This document shows, in pieces, positions 1 to 6,256 of a stretch of DNA of 7,903 nucleotides. The translations under genes were made by a program, and so were the position numbers. The DNA comes from an uncultured Selenomonas sp. (GTDB lineage: Bacteria > Bacillota > Negativicutes > Selenomonadales > Selenomonadaceae): the NCBI GenBank assembly GCA_905373085.1, contig CAJPRR010000103.1, positions 1-7,903 of the forward strand. Direction: 5' to 3'. Each line of letters starts with the position of its first letter. The stretch's first letter is position 1. The notes beneath the pieces are model-generated. The model worked only from the letters and a program-made list of their open reading frames with translations. It was not told the origin of the DNA and did no database searches.

Positions 1-371
1 GCCGCCTGAATGGGGCCCTTGCCGTCGATCGGACGCCCGAGAGCGTCGACGACGCGGCCAACCATGTTCTCGCCGACTGGCACCTGCATGATCTTCTTCG
101 TGCGCTTGACCGTCGCACCTTCCTTGATTTCCGTGTCGCCGCCCAAGATAACGGCGCCGACGTCGTCCTGATCGAGGTTCAGGGCAAGACCGTATACATC
201 ATTGCCGAAATCGAGCAGCTCGCCTGCCATGGCTTTCGTGAGGCCGTGGATATGGGCGATGCCGTCACCGATCTCGATAACAGTGCCGACATCATCGACG
301 TTCAGATCGACGTTGTAGTTCTTGATCTGGTCTTTGATGATGGCTGTTATTTCTTCCGGATTCATTTTCAT
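1..371 (-). CDS. atpA: F-type ATP synthase subunit alpha, N-terminal part (cut by window edge)
   Basis: This is the non-catalytic alpha subunit of the F1 head, which alternates with beta and binds a structural nucleotide. Only the first 123 codons are in the window. They cover the N-terminal stalk-binding helix (MKMNPEEITAIIKDQI at the start) and the beta-barrel domain, with IGDGIAHIHGL around residues 36-46 and VGRVVDALGRPIDGKGP near the cut edge. These are hallmark alpha-subunit strings. The Walker A motif lies beyond the edge. I start it at the ATG at 371, because a GGGGTGA ribosome binding site (387-381) sits 9 bases upstream; a second ATG at 365 would be 15 bases away. It follows atpH after 22 bases, so it belongs to the same operon. 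Identification is very secure; the partial state is due to the window only. Confidence 0.97.
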   Translation of the reverse strand, partial: MKMNPEEITAIIKDQIKNYNVDLNVDDVGTVIEIGDGIAHIHGLTKAMAGELLDFGNDVYGLALNLDQDDVGAVILGGDTEIKEGATVKRTKKIMQVPVGENMVGRVVDALGRPIDGKGPIQA

Positions 372-393
372 CTTATGCTGTCACCCCAATTTC

Positions 394-936
394 TCACTTG
401 TTCGCCAGTATCTCGGCGCGCAGTGCTGCAAGTCTGCCCTGTACGCTGCCGTCGATGCGCTTGTCGCCGATCTGGGCGATCGCACCGCCGATGATGGCGG
501 CGTCGATATGCTTCCTGAGCTTCACACTGCGCCCCGTCGCCTTTTCGAGCTTTTCGGCGAGGAGCTTTTCCAGCTCTCCCGTCAACGGGTGCGCCGTCGT
601 GATATCCGCGACGACGATGCCCTGCGCCTCGTTGGAAAAATCTTGATACTGGGCATCTATGACCTCCAGAAGGTCCATGCGATGCTTGTCGATCAAGAGC
701 ATGATGAAGTTCTCAATATCCGAGGAGAGTTCGCCCGAGAAAATCTTCTTGAACAGCGATTTCTTCGCTTCGGGCGGCACCTGCGGATTCGTCGCGAAGC
801 CTCGGAGCATCGGCTCATCGAATACGGCGCGCGTCACGCCCGTGAGTTCTTCGCCGTACTCCTTGAGTTTCTTCTCATCCGCGGCAATCTCGAAAATGGC
901 GCGCGAATACTTTTTCGCCAGTTGCAGATTCAGCAT
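394..936 (-). CDS. atpH: F-type ATP synthase subunit delta (OSCP family)
   Basis: This is the delta subunit, which joins the top of the F1 head to the peripheral stalk formed by subunit b. The protein is 180 residues, a normal length. The N-terminal helical domain (about 1-105) carries the usual AKKYSRAIFEIA start. The C-terminal domain ends in the family signature IIGGAIAQIGDKRIDGS (about 148-164), followed by a basic helix. The start ATG overlaps the end of atpF by 7 bases (ATGCTGA), so translation is probably coupled. A GGTGAT-type ribosome binding site lies inside the atpF 3' end. It sits between atpF and atpA, the standard position. Nothing is missing or unusual. Confidence 0.97.
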   Translation of the reverse strand: MLNLQLAKKYSRAIFEIAADEKKLKEYGEELTGVTRAVFDEPMLRGFATNPQVPPEAKKSLFKKIFSGELSSDIENFIMLLIDKHRMDLLEVIDAQYQDFSNEAQGIVVADITTAHPLTGELEKLLAEKLEKATGRSVKLRKHIDAAIIGGAIAQIGDKRIDGSVQGRLAALRAEILANK

Positions 937-1433
937 GAGAGATCACCAAGCTTTTCGTTGCCGAGTCGATCGGCGAACTCGGCGATGAGGCTCTCGTTCG
1001 CCTTCTCGTCGAGGTTCTTCGCGATGACCTTGCTCGCCGCCGCCATCGAAAGGGCAACGACCTCGGCGCGAAGCGTCTCCGCTGCGGCGCGGCGCTCGCG
1101 CTCGATCTCCTCTGCCGCAGACTTCTTCATCTGCTCAATATCGCGCTTCGTCTTCACGACGCTCTCATCGCGCTCCTCCGCCGCCTGACGCGAAGCGGAG
1201 TCGATGATGCTTTGCGCCTTGACGCGGGCGCTCGCGAGCTGATCCTCGTATTCCTTCTTGAGAGCTTCGGCCTTTTCCACGTCCTCGTCCGCCTTGGCGA
1301 GGCTCATTTCGATCTTCTTCTGACGCTCCTGGAGCATGTTGACGATCGGTTTATAGGCAAAGGCGCGAAGCAGCACGACAAGAATCAGGAAGTTCAGGAT
1401 CTGAGCCGCAAGGGTCCAATTTATATCGATCAA
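930..1433 (-). CDS. atpF: F-type ATP synthase subunit b
   Basis: This is the peripheral stalk subunit. It is anchored in the membrane by one N-terminal helix, and as a dimer it holds the alpha/beta head still against the rotor. The 167-residue protein has a hydrophobic helix at about 8-25 (LAAQILNFLILVVLLRAF), then a long charged coiled coil (about 33-150) rich in K, E, A and R. The start codon is TTG at 1433. It is preferred because an AGGGGG(T) ribosome binding site lies about 8 bases upstream, and because the first in-frame ATG (residue 33) would delete the membrane anchor. It follows atpE after 45 bases and overlaps atpH by 7. The rare start codon may help keep b at two copies per complex against about ten c subunits; that is inference. 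Confidence 0.96.
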   Translation of the reverse strand: MIDINWTLAAQILNFLILVVLLRAFAYKPIVNMLQERQKKIEMSLAKADEDVEKAEALKKEYEDQLASARVKAQSIIDSASRQAAEERDESVVKTKRDIEQMKKSAAEEIERERRAAAETLRAEVVALSMAAASKVIAKNLDEKANESLIAEFADRLGNEKLGDLSC

Positions 1434-1478
1434 TTTGCTGTACCCCCTTTTCTGTGATAGAGAGAATTTACGCTCTCC

Positions 1479-1733
1479 TTATTTCGTCAGAAGCGGGTTC
1501 GCATAGAGCATAATCAGGGCAACAACCGTCGCGATGATCGCCATGGCTTCGATCAGGCCGACGGAAATCAGCGTGTTCGTGAAGAGGGCATTCTTCGCCT
1601 CCGGCTGACGCGTGATGCCTTCGATGAAACGAGCCGTGACAAGACCATCGCCGATGCCGGCGCCGATCGCGGCAAGACCCATCGTAATACCTGCGCCAAT
1701 CAAAGCGGCTGCTACCATAATCGCGTTTTCCAT
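1479..1733 (-). CDS. atpE: F-type ATP synthase subunit c (rotor ring proteolipid)
   Basis: This 84-residue helical hairpin forms the membrane rotor ring. Helix 1 spans about 3-35 and is glycine-rich (GAGITMGLAAIGAGIGDG). The polar loop has the signature RQPE at 42-45. Helix 2 spans about 50-77 and carries the ion-binding carboxylate Glu62 in LIEAMAII. The residues after Glu62 are Ala-Met rather than the Ser-Thr of sodium-type rings, and position 29 is Asp rather than Gln, so the ring is more likely proton-driven. The ATG at 1733 has a very strong AAGGAGG site (1749-1743) 9 bases upstream, preceded by a T-rich stretch. This fits the need for many c copies. The frame is open upstream, but that extension overlaps atpB and lacks family similarity. 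Confidence 0.98.
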   Translation of the reverse strand: MENAIMVAAALIGAGITMGLAAIGAGIGDGLVTARFIEGITRQPEAKNALFTNTLISVGLIEAMAIIATVVALIMLYANPLLTK

Positions 1734-1791
1734 GAAAAATTTCCTCCTTAAAGTACAATACAAAAACAAAAAGGAACCATCCCTGTCACTT

Positions 1792-2550
1792 TCAATTCTC
1801 CCCGCCTGCGCGGAGAACCTCCGCCGCATTGAGCAGGGAACTGCCCTCGCTCATAGCGTTGACACCGTGTCCATGATCTTCTCCCTCACTTGCATGGAAA
1901 GAATTTGACAGGTACGCTATCGAAAGCATTGTAAAAATGACGGCCTGCACCATACCGATGAAGATACTGAAAGCAAGCCAGAGGACGGACGGCACAGGCA
2001 TCCAGATCGGCACGAGCTTCAGCAGGATGATGATGAGTATCTCACCTGCAAGAATGTTGCCGAATAGACGAAAGGCCAGAGTGATGGGCTTCGCCACTTC
2101 CTCGATGATGTTGAGGATGACGAAGACGGGCGTCGGCTGGAAGAAGTGCTTGATGTACTTCGTACCTCCGATGTAGAGTCCCAGGCCATGCACCAAGACG
2201 ACGACAAAGAGCGCTAGCCCCAACGTGGTGTTCAAGTCATTCGTCGGCGACGCCATCTTCGGCACGAGGCCGATCCAGTTGGAAACCAAGAGAAACAGGA
2301 ACAAGGTGATGATCATTGGCGCGAGCCAGCGCCCCTTCGGGCCGAGCGTCGCATCCATCTGCTCATGCAGCCACACGACGACCATCTCCAGCACGTTCTG
2401 CCAGCCCGAGGGAATGAGCTGCAAATTGCGCGTCGCAAGAATCGCGATGAGAAGGACGACCGCCATGGTGATCCATGTCATGATCAAGGTTTCCTCATTG
2501 AAGGTCATGCCGGCGAACTGAATAACTTCGCGAACACCGATTTCATGCAT
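1792..2550 (-). CDS. atpB: F-type ATP synthase subunit a
   Basis: This is the stator membrane subunit that forms the two ion half-channels against the c ring. The protein is 252 residues with five to six membrane helices. The essential arginine is Arg161 in AFRLFGNILAGE, and the conserved helix-5/6 glutamine is Gln202 in GMVQAVIFTMLS. The SPTNDLNTTLGLAL segment (101-114) and HFFQPTPVFVILNIIEEVAKPITL (135-158) are typical of the family. The start ATG at 2550 has GGGAGGT (2565-2559) 8 bases upstream. The C-terminus after the last helix (about 217-252) is a hydrophilic tail with a short His/Glu/Asp-rich run (EGEDHGHG), longer than in many homologues. It is followed by atpE after 58 bases. Confidence 0.98.
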   Translation of the reverse strand: MHEIGVREVIQFAGMTFNEETLIMTWITMAVVLLIAILATRNLQLIPSGWQNVLEMVVVWLHEQMDATLGPKGRWLAPMIITLFLFLLVSNWIGLVPKMASPTNDLNTTLGLALFVVVLVHGLGLYIGGTKYIKHFFQPTPVFVILNIIEEVAKPITLAFRLFGNILAGEILIIILLKLVPIWMPVPSVLWLAFSIFIGMVQAVIFTMLSIAYLSNSFHASEGEDHGHGVNAMSEGSSLLNAAEVLRAGGEN

Positions 2551-2626
2551 GTTTAACTACCTCCCTTTCGGATAAATCTCGGAGAGCGCCGAAAAGCAGC
2601 CTCCCCGGAAAGCGCGGACAAAACTT

Positions 2627-3019
2627 TCAGTCCGTCTTTCCCCTATCGGTCTTGCCGAGCGCGAGCAGCATGATGTGGAGCATCGTCACGACGTAGCATA
2701 GGACAAAGCCCGAAACCACCGTGAAGAACACCTCGACCGAAATCTGCACGGCAGCCCAGAACACGACGAAGATCGTGACGAGCCGCAGAAAGAATCCCTG
2801 CCGCATCTCGCGCTTAGCGCGTTCGACGGTCAGCGTCGTGCTTCGCCATGTGCGCCATACGAGATTCCACAGACAGACTGCCGCCGCCAGATAGCCGATG
2901 AGCCATGCGCCAATGAGACCCGCGCGTCCGCCGGCGGCGAACGAAACGAGCGCCATGAGTGCAAAGCCAAGAAGCCATGCGGCGAGCCGCCTCGCATATA
3001 CCGATAAGACTTCCCTCAC
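2627..3019 (-). CDS. atpI: ATP synthase subunit I family protein (AtpI-like)
   Basis: This is a small membrane protein of the ATP synthase I family, encoded directly before atpB. Family members help c-ring assembly and, with AtpZ, have been linked to divalent cation transport. The 130 residues contain four hydrophobic segments at about 12-30, 34-55, 78-93 and 95-120, with a basic cytoplasmic loop (RTWRSTTLTVERAKREMR, 56-73) between the second and third. I start at the GTG at 3019 because a perfect AAGGAGG (3031-3025) lies 5 bases upstream. A TTG start at 3040 would place that site inside the coding region. No catalytic motifs are expected. The family assignment rests on topology, size and position rather than strong motifs. 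Confidence 0.83.
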   Translation of the reverse strand: MREVLSVYARRLAAWLLGFALMALVSFAAGGRAGLIGAWLIGYLAAAVCLWNLVWRTWRSTTLTVERAKREMRQGFFLRLVTIFVVFWAAVQISVEVFFTVVSGFVLCYVVTMLHIMLLALGKTDRGKTD

Positions 3020-3024
3020 ATATT

Positions 3025-3031
3025 CCTCCTT
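3025..3031 (-). promoter_or_regulatory. Ribosome binding site deciding the atpI GTG start
   Basis: Perfect AAGGAGG on the minus strand, 5 bases before GTG at 3019. It favours that start over the longer TTG-initiated frame from 3040, which would run through this site. Confidence 0.75.
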
Positions 3032-3086
3032 CGGCGGCAAGAGCGCCGTGGTGCGAATATCTTCTCAAGCTGCCATGAAAGTTTTC

Positions 3087-3114
3087 CAAGGAAACTCTCA
3101 CGGCTATTTCCTTG
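3087..3114. repeat. 8-bp inverted repeat in the atp operon leader
   Basis: The arms CAAGGAAA (3087-3094) and TTTCCTTG (3107-3114) are perfectly complementary with a 12-base loop. The repeat lies about 70 bases before the atpI start, inside the presumed leader. There is no T-tract after it on the minus strand, so it does not look like a terminator. Confidence 0.5.
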
Positions 3115-3175
3115 TTTCGACAAAAGAAGCCGTTCCCCTGCCAAAAACAAGCGGAAATTCTCATAAAATTAAAGA

Positions 3176-3204
3176 ATGATAAAATAACTAAGGATAGTTG
3201 GCAG
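3176..3204 (-). promoter_or_regulatory. Candidate promoter for the atpI-B-E-F-H-A operon
   Basis: On the minus strand CTGCCA (3204-3199) and TATCAT (3181-3176) are 17 bases apart, matching 4/6 and 5/6 of the housekeeping consensus. Transcription would start near 3169 and give a leader of about 150 bases before atpI. The region is AT-rich, so other matches of similar quality could be found; this is the best one I saw. Confidence 0.35.
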
Positions 3205-3479
3205 TTATATAATTTACATCTATATTTTTATAAAGAACCAATCAGTATAGATTATGGTTGCATCCGTAAAGCTGCCTCCGTACCGTTCGTAACAGGAACT
3301 CGCCTTGCCTTCTCCCTTTACAGCAACGAGAGGGCAAGCATTCTTCGCCATACGCCAATACGACATTATACCTATGTATCGCAGAAAAGAGCCATGACCT
3401 AAGCCCCTTCTAACTTTTTAAAAATTCTCTTGCCCCTCGCATTCCTTCATGCATCGCGCAAAAACCGCCGGCAGCATCG

Positions 3480-3716
3480 TCAGCGTATCCGGCGCACGCG
3501 CCGATAGACGGAAAAGAGGGCGAGAGGAAATCCCATGAGGATTCCCGCAAAGATCCCCTTGTGCCCCAAGTTGAAGGCCTCATCGGCAAGACTTCCGATG
3601 TACATGCAAATGCCGAGGACGGCGCAGAAGAAAATGCCGATGCCGCTCAGAAAGATGTAGGCGTCGAGAGCCTGCCGCAGCGCTCCTTTTTCCTGCGGCG
3701 GCGTTTCCCGTCCCAT
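3480..3716 (-). CDS. atpZ: AtpZ/AtpI family small membrane protein
   Basis: This 78-residue protein has two membrane helices (about 19-41 and 53-71) joined by a short loop and flanked by charged ends, finishing in YRRVRRIR. This is the AtpZ (F0F1-ATPase_gene1-like) pattern: a glycine-rich first helix, an acidic turn (SLADEAFNL), a second helix and a terminal YR. Homologues accompany AtpI and are proposed to act in Mg2+/Ca2+ transport or ATP synthase assembly. Its ATG overlaps the wecB stop in the arrangement TGATG, so translation is probably coupled; no separate ribosome binding site is visible. Although functionally an ATP-synthase accessory, it sits in the wecB operon and is separated from atpI by about 460 bases. 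Confidence 0.85.
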   Translation of the reverse strand: MGRETPPQEKGALRQALDAYIFLSGIGIFFCAVLGICMYIGSLADEAFNLGHKGIFAGILMGFPLALFSVYRRVRRIR

Positions 3717-4873
3717 CAGCAGCCGGCAAACACATCCGGCTTTTCGTGCGAAAAGCCCGCATGGTAGAGGATCGCCTCGATGATGCGGCGCGAAGCCTCG
3801 CCGTCGCCGTAAGGATTGCAGGCGCCGCTCATGCGGCGGTAAGCGGCGTCGTCGGTCAGAAGCTCCTTCGCTTCCCTGTAGACGCGCTCCCTGTCCGTGC
3901 CGACGAGACGCACCGTTCCCGCTGCCACGGCTTCCGGGCGCTCCGTCGTATCGCGCAGCACGAGCACAGGCTTGCCGAGCGCCGGCGCCTCCTCCTGCAC
4001 GCCGCCCGAATCCGTGAGGATGAGGTGCGAACGCGCCATGAGATTCGCGAACGGCTCGTATTCCAAAGGATCGATGAGGTGGACGCGAGGAATGCCGCCC
4101 AACTCTTCGCGGGCAACTTCGCGCACCTTGGGATTCTTGTGCATGGGAAATACCGCTTCGACATCAGAGAACTTTCCCACAAGCTCTTTGAGCGCCTTGT
4201 AGACGTGGCGCATCGGTTCGCCAAGATTCTCGCGCCGATGCGTCGTCACGAGCACGATGCGCCGCCCCTTATAATCAAGCCCGTCAAGCAGCGCATCCTC
4301 GAAGCAAAAATCCTGCCGCACAGTCTGCTGCAGGGCGTCGATGACCGTATTTCCCGTGACGAAGATGCGGCTTTCATTCACGCCCTCGCGCAGAAGATTC
4401 GCCTTCGCCGTCATCGTCGGCGCAAAGTGGAGGTCGGCAATCGCCCCCGTGAGCTTGCGGTTCATCTCCTCGGGAAACGGCGAATACTTGTCCTGCGTGC
4501 GAAGTCCCGCCTCCACATGACCGACTGCCGTCTGATGATAATAGGCAGCGAGCGCCCCTGCGAACGTCGTCGTCGTGTCGCCATGCACGAGCACGATGTC
4601 GGGCTTTTCCTTCGTGAGCACGCCATCGAGTCCAAGGAGAGCCTTCGATGTGATGTCGAAGAGCGTCTGTCCCTGCGCCATGATGTCGAGATCGTAGTCG
4701 GGCGTGATGGAAAAGAGCGAGAGCACCTGGTCGAGCATCTCGCGGTGCTGCGCCGTCACAGCGACGAGCGGCGTTATCTCTGCCTCATGCTTCTTGAGTT
4801 CGAGCACGATCGGCGCCATCTTAATTGCTTCGGGGCGCGTGCCGAAAACCGTCATGACCTTAATCTTCTTCAT
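3716..4873 (-). CDS. wecB: UDP-N-acetylglucosamine 2-epimerase (non-hydrolysing)
   Basis: This enzyme interconverts UDP-GlcNAc and UDP-ManNAc in the cytoplasm, supplying ManNAc for teichoic-acid linkage units or enterobacterial-common-antigen-like and capsule polymers. The 385 residues show two Rossmann halves. Family motifs are GTRPEAIKMAP (11-21), HGDTTT with Asp99, VEAGLRT with Glu121, FPEEMNR (133-139), THRREN with His212, TDSGGVQEEAP (287-297) and RDTTERPE (307-314). These include the expected catalytic Asp, Glu and His residues. The start is the ATG at 4873, with AAGGAG (4888-4883) 9 bases upstream; a GTG at 4897 in frame has no comparable site. It lies 67 bases after tagO and overlaps atpZ by one base, so the three form an operon. 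Confidence 0.96.
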   Translation of the reverse strand: MKKIKVMTVFGTRPEAIKMAPIVLELKKHEAEITPLVAVTAQHREMLDQVLSLFSITPDYDLDIMAQGQTLFDITSKALLGLDGVLTKEKPDIVLVHGDTTTTFAGALAAYYHQTAVGHVEAGLRTQDKYSPFPEEMNRKLTGAIADLHFAPTMTAKANLLREGVNESRIFVTGNTVIDALQQTVRQDFCFEDALLDGLDYKGRRIVLVTTHRRENLGEPMRHVYKALKELVGKFSDVEAVFPMHKNPKVREVAREELGGIPRVHLIDPLEYEPFANLMARSHLILTDSGGVQEEAPALGKPVLVLRDTTERPEAVAAGTVRLVGTDRERVYREAKELLTDDAAYRRMSGACNPYGDGEASRRIIEAILYHAGFSHEKPDVFAGC

Positions 4874-4940
4874 GGGTTTGTTCTCCTTTTCCCTCACTGG
4901 GACGAATGCACGAAAAGTATGGCAAAAACTCCGCCCCGCA

Positions 4941-5990
4941 TCAATGCGTCTGGGCGGAATCGTTCATGCGGAAAATGCCGAGCTTCTTCGCGCCAAAGAG
5001 CACGGATGCGACGACGCCTGCGAAGATGACGAGCGCGATGCCGCCCGAAACCTCCGTCAAAGCGACGGCGCTCAGACCCAGGAGCGCACTGATGATGTAC
5101 ATCAGGAGCACTGCCTGGCGCTGCGTGAAGCCGAGGTCAAGCAGGCGGTGATGCAGATGCCCCTTGTCCGGCTTGAAGATCGGCACACCGCCGCGATAGC
5201 GGCGCACGATGGCGAACGTCGTGTCCATGATGGGAAGCCCGAGCGCGAGGATCGGCACGATGAGCGCGATCGTCGCCGCACTCTTGACCGCGCCGATGAC
5301 GGAAATTCCCGCGAGCATGAAGCCGAGAAACATGCTGCCCGTGTCGCCCATGAAGATCTTCGCCGGATTGAAGTTGTAGAAAAGGAAGCCGATGGCAGCT
5401 CCCGCGAGCGCCGCCGTCAGCACGGCGACGAGCGCATACCCCTGCTGCAGGGCGACAAGACAGATGGTCACAGAGGCGATCGTGGCGACGCCTGCCGCCA
5501 GGCCGTCGAGGCCGTCGATGAGGTTCACGGTATTCGTCAGACCGACGATCCAGAAAATTGTCGCGGGTATGGCAAGATACTCAAGGTAAAGATAATCGCC
5601 GAACGGATCGGTGATGAAGTCGATGCGCACATCGAAGGCAACGAGCACGCAGGCGCAGACGATCTGCCCGAGGAGCTTGACCTTCGCAGGCAGATTCTTG
5701 TAGTCGTCGATGAGCCCCAGAAGCACGATGAGAGAGCCGCCCGTCATGAGTCCTGCAATTTCGGTCAGGGCTTCATCCGAAAGCTCCCCATAGACCAAAA
5801 ATCCGAGCATCGCGGCCATAAAGGCGATGTAGATGCCGACGCCGCCGATGCGCGGCACAGGCTTCTTATGCACCTTGCGCGCGTCCGGCGCATCGAGCGC
5901 CCCCGTTTTTTCCGCAAAAAAAATGACCGCCGGCGTCACGGCAACCGCGACAACCATGGCGACGAGGAACGCCAAAACGTAATTCGGCAT
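4941..5990 (-). CDS. tagO: Undecaprenyl-phosphate GlcNAc-1-phosphate transferase (TagO/WecA family)
   Basis: This is an integral membrane enzyme that transfers GlcNAc-1-phosphate from UDP-GlcNAc to undecaprenyl phosphate, the first membrane step of teichoic acid, O-antigen or ECA-type polymers. The 349 residues form about ten to eleven helices. Family motifs in order are DAPDARKVHKKPVPRIGG (33-50), the Mg2+-binding pair Asp95-Asp96 in LIDDYKNLP, NLIDGLDGLAAG (156-167), MGDTGSMFLGF (214-224), and the carbohydrate-recognition GHLHHRL (277-283). I prefer the ATG at 5990 over a GTG four codons upstream, because the AAGGGG site (about 6007-6002) directly abuts the GTG and leaves about 11 bases to the ATG. 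It heads the tagO-wecB-atpZ operon. The exact sugar specificity cannot be read from sequence alone. Confidence 0.94.
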   Translation of the reverse strand: MPNYVLAFLVAMVVAVAVTPAVIFFAEKTGALDAPDARKVHKKPVPRIGGVGIYIAFMAAMLGFLVYGELSDEALTEIAGLMTGGSLIVLLGLIDDYKNLPAKVKLLGQIVCACVLVAFDVRIDFITDPFGDYLYLEYLAIPATIFWIVGLTNTVNLIDGLDGLAAGVATIASVTICLVALQQGYALVAVLTAALAGAAIGFLFYNFNPAKIFMGDTGSMFLGFMLAGISVIGAVKSAATIALIVPILALGLPIMDTTFAIVRRYRGGVPIFKPDKGHLHHRLLDLGFTQRQAVLLMYIISALLGLSAVALTEVSGGIALVIFAGVVASVLFGAKKLGIFRMNDSAQTH

Positions 5991-6079
5991 GGAAAACAGC
6001 ACCCCTTCTATATACCCTCAAGACGCATCCAAAAGCGTCACCGTTTCTCCTCAACATCCATCTCTTTCCTTTTATGAAC

Positions 6080-6107
6080 ATTCTATCATGAAAGCCCAAG
6101 AAGTCAA
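6080..6107 (-). promoter_or_regulatory. Promoter for the tagO-wecB-atpZ operon, inside a repeat copy
   Basis: On the minus strand TTGACT (6107-6102) and TAGAAT (6085-6080) are 16 bases apart, each matching 5/6 of the housekeeping consensus. Transcription would begin near 6073 and give a leader of about 80 bases. The -35 and the spacer lie within repeat copy 1, and the last bases of the -10 come from unique flanking sequence. Confidence 0.6.
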
Positions 6108-6147
6108 GCCCGCAGGGCGCAGACTGATTGGCTGCTTTCATATAAGG
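6084..6147. repeat. Repeat copy 1 (full, 64 bp)
   Basis: This is a full copy of a 64-bp element whose ends are inverted repeats: TATCATGAAAGC at one end and GCTTTCATATA at the other, differing by one inserted base. The interior holds a small GCCC-GCA-GGGC hairpin and, on the minus strand, TTGACT. It differs from copy 2 at two positions only. It is the copy closest to tagO. Confidence 0.9.
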
Positions 6148-6152
6148 CGGGC

Positions 6153-6248
6153 GGACATATGTACAGCGAGATGCTTTGATGCCGCCATCGCTGGAAACGG
6201 GCACAAAAACAAACCGCACCTCTTTGCGCGACGGCTGAACATATGTCC
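6153..6248. repeat. Inverted repeat pair filling the first inter-repeat gap
   Basis: GGACATATGTACAGC (6153-6167) is matched by GCTGAACATATGTCC (6234-6248), 14 of 15 positions complementary, with 66 bases between. Each arm contains the palindrome ACATATGT. It may be the ends of a second small inserted element or a pair of operator-like sites. I saw no flanking target-site duplication. Confidence 0.65.
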
Positions 6249-6256
6249 ATCAAGTT

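Larger units (their letters stand above)
3020..3479. other. Long intergenic region between atpZ and atpI
   Basis: About 460 bases hold no confident gene. The part at about 3150-3260 is strikingly AT-rich compared with the GC-rich genes around it and is a likely promoter zone for the atp operon. The rest (about 3260-3480) has ordinary composition. It contains an imperfect 11-bp hairpin (3304-3314 with 3328-3338) and a minus-strand TATAAT (3370-3365) without a good -35. A 43-codon minus-strand frame (3351-3220) begins MAKNACPL but has no ribosome binding site. I see no convincing terminator for atpZ. Read-through into the atp genes is therefore possible, but unproven. Confidence 0.6.

Noticed and set aside
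1734..1829. 32-residue extension of subunit c
   Set aside because: Overlaps atpB, is unrelated to subunit c, and would bury the AAGGAGG site of the real start.
3112..3402. 96-codon plus-strand frame in the atpZ-atpI gap
   Set aside because: No ribosome binding site, no domain I recognise, and it crosses the compositional border between AT-rich and normal DNA.
3405..3426. Possible atpZ terminator around the AT palindrome
   Set aside because: The palindrome is only A and T without a GC stem, so it cannot form a normal rho-independent terminator.
3746..5029. Long plus-strand open frame of 427 codons
   Set aside because: It lies entirely antisense to wecB and the end of tagO, is full of Arg and His with no recognisable domain, and is explained by GC-rich codon use on the other strand.
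4704..6077. Long plus-strand open frame of 457 codons
   Set aside because: Antisense to tagO and the start of wecB; highly charged low-complexity translation; the minus strand has clear family motifs throughout.
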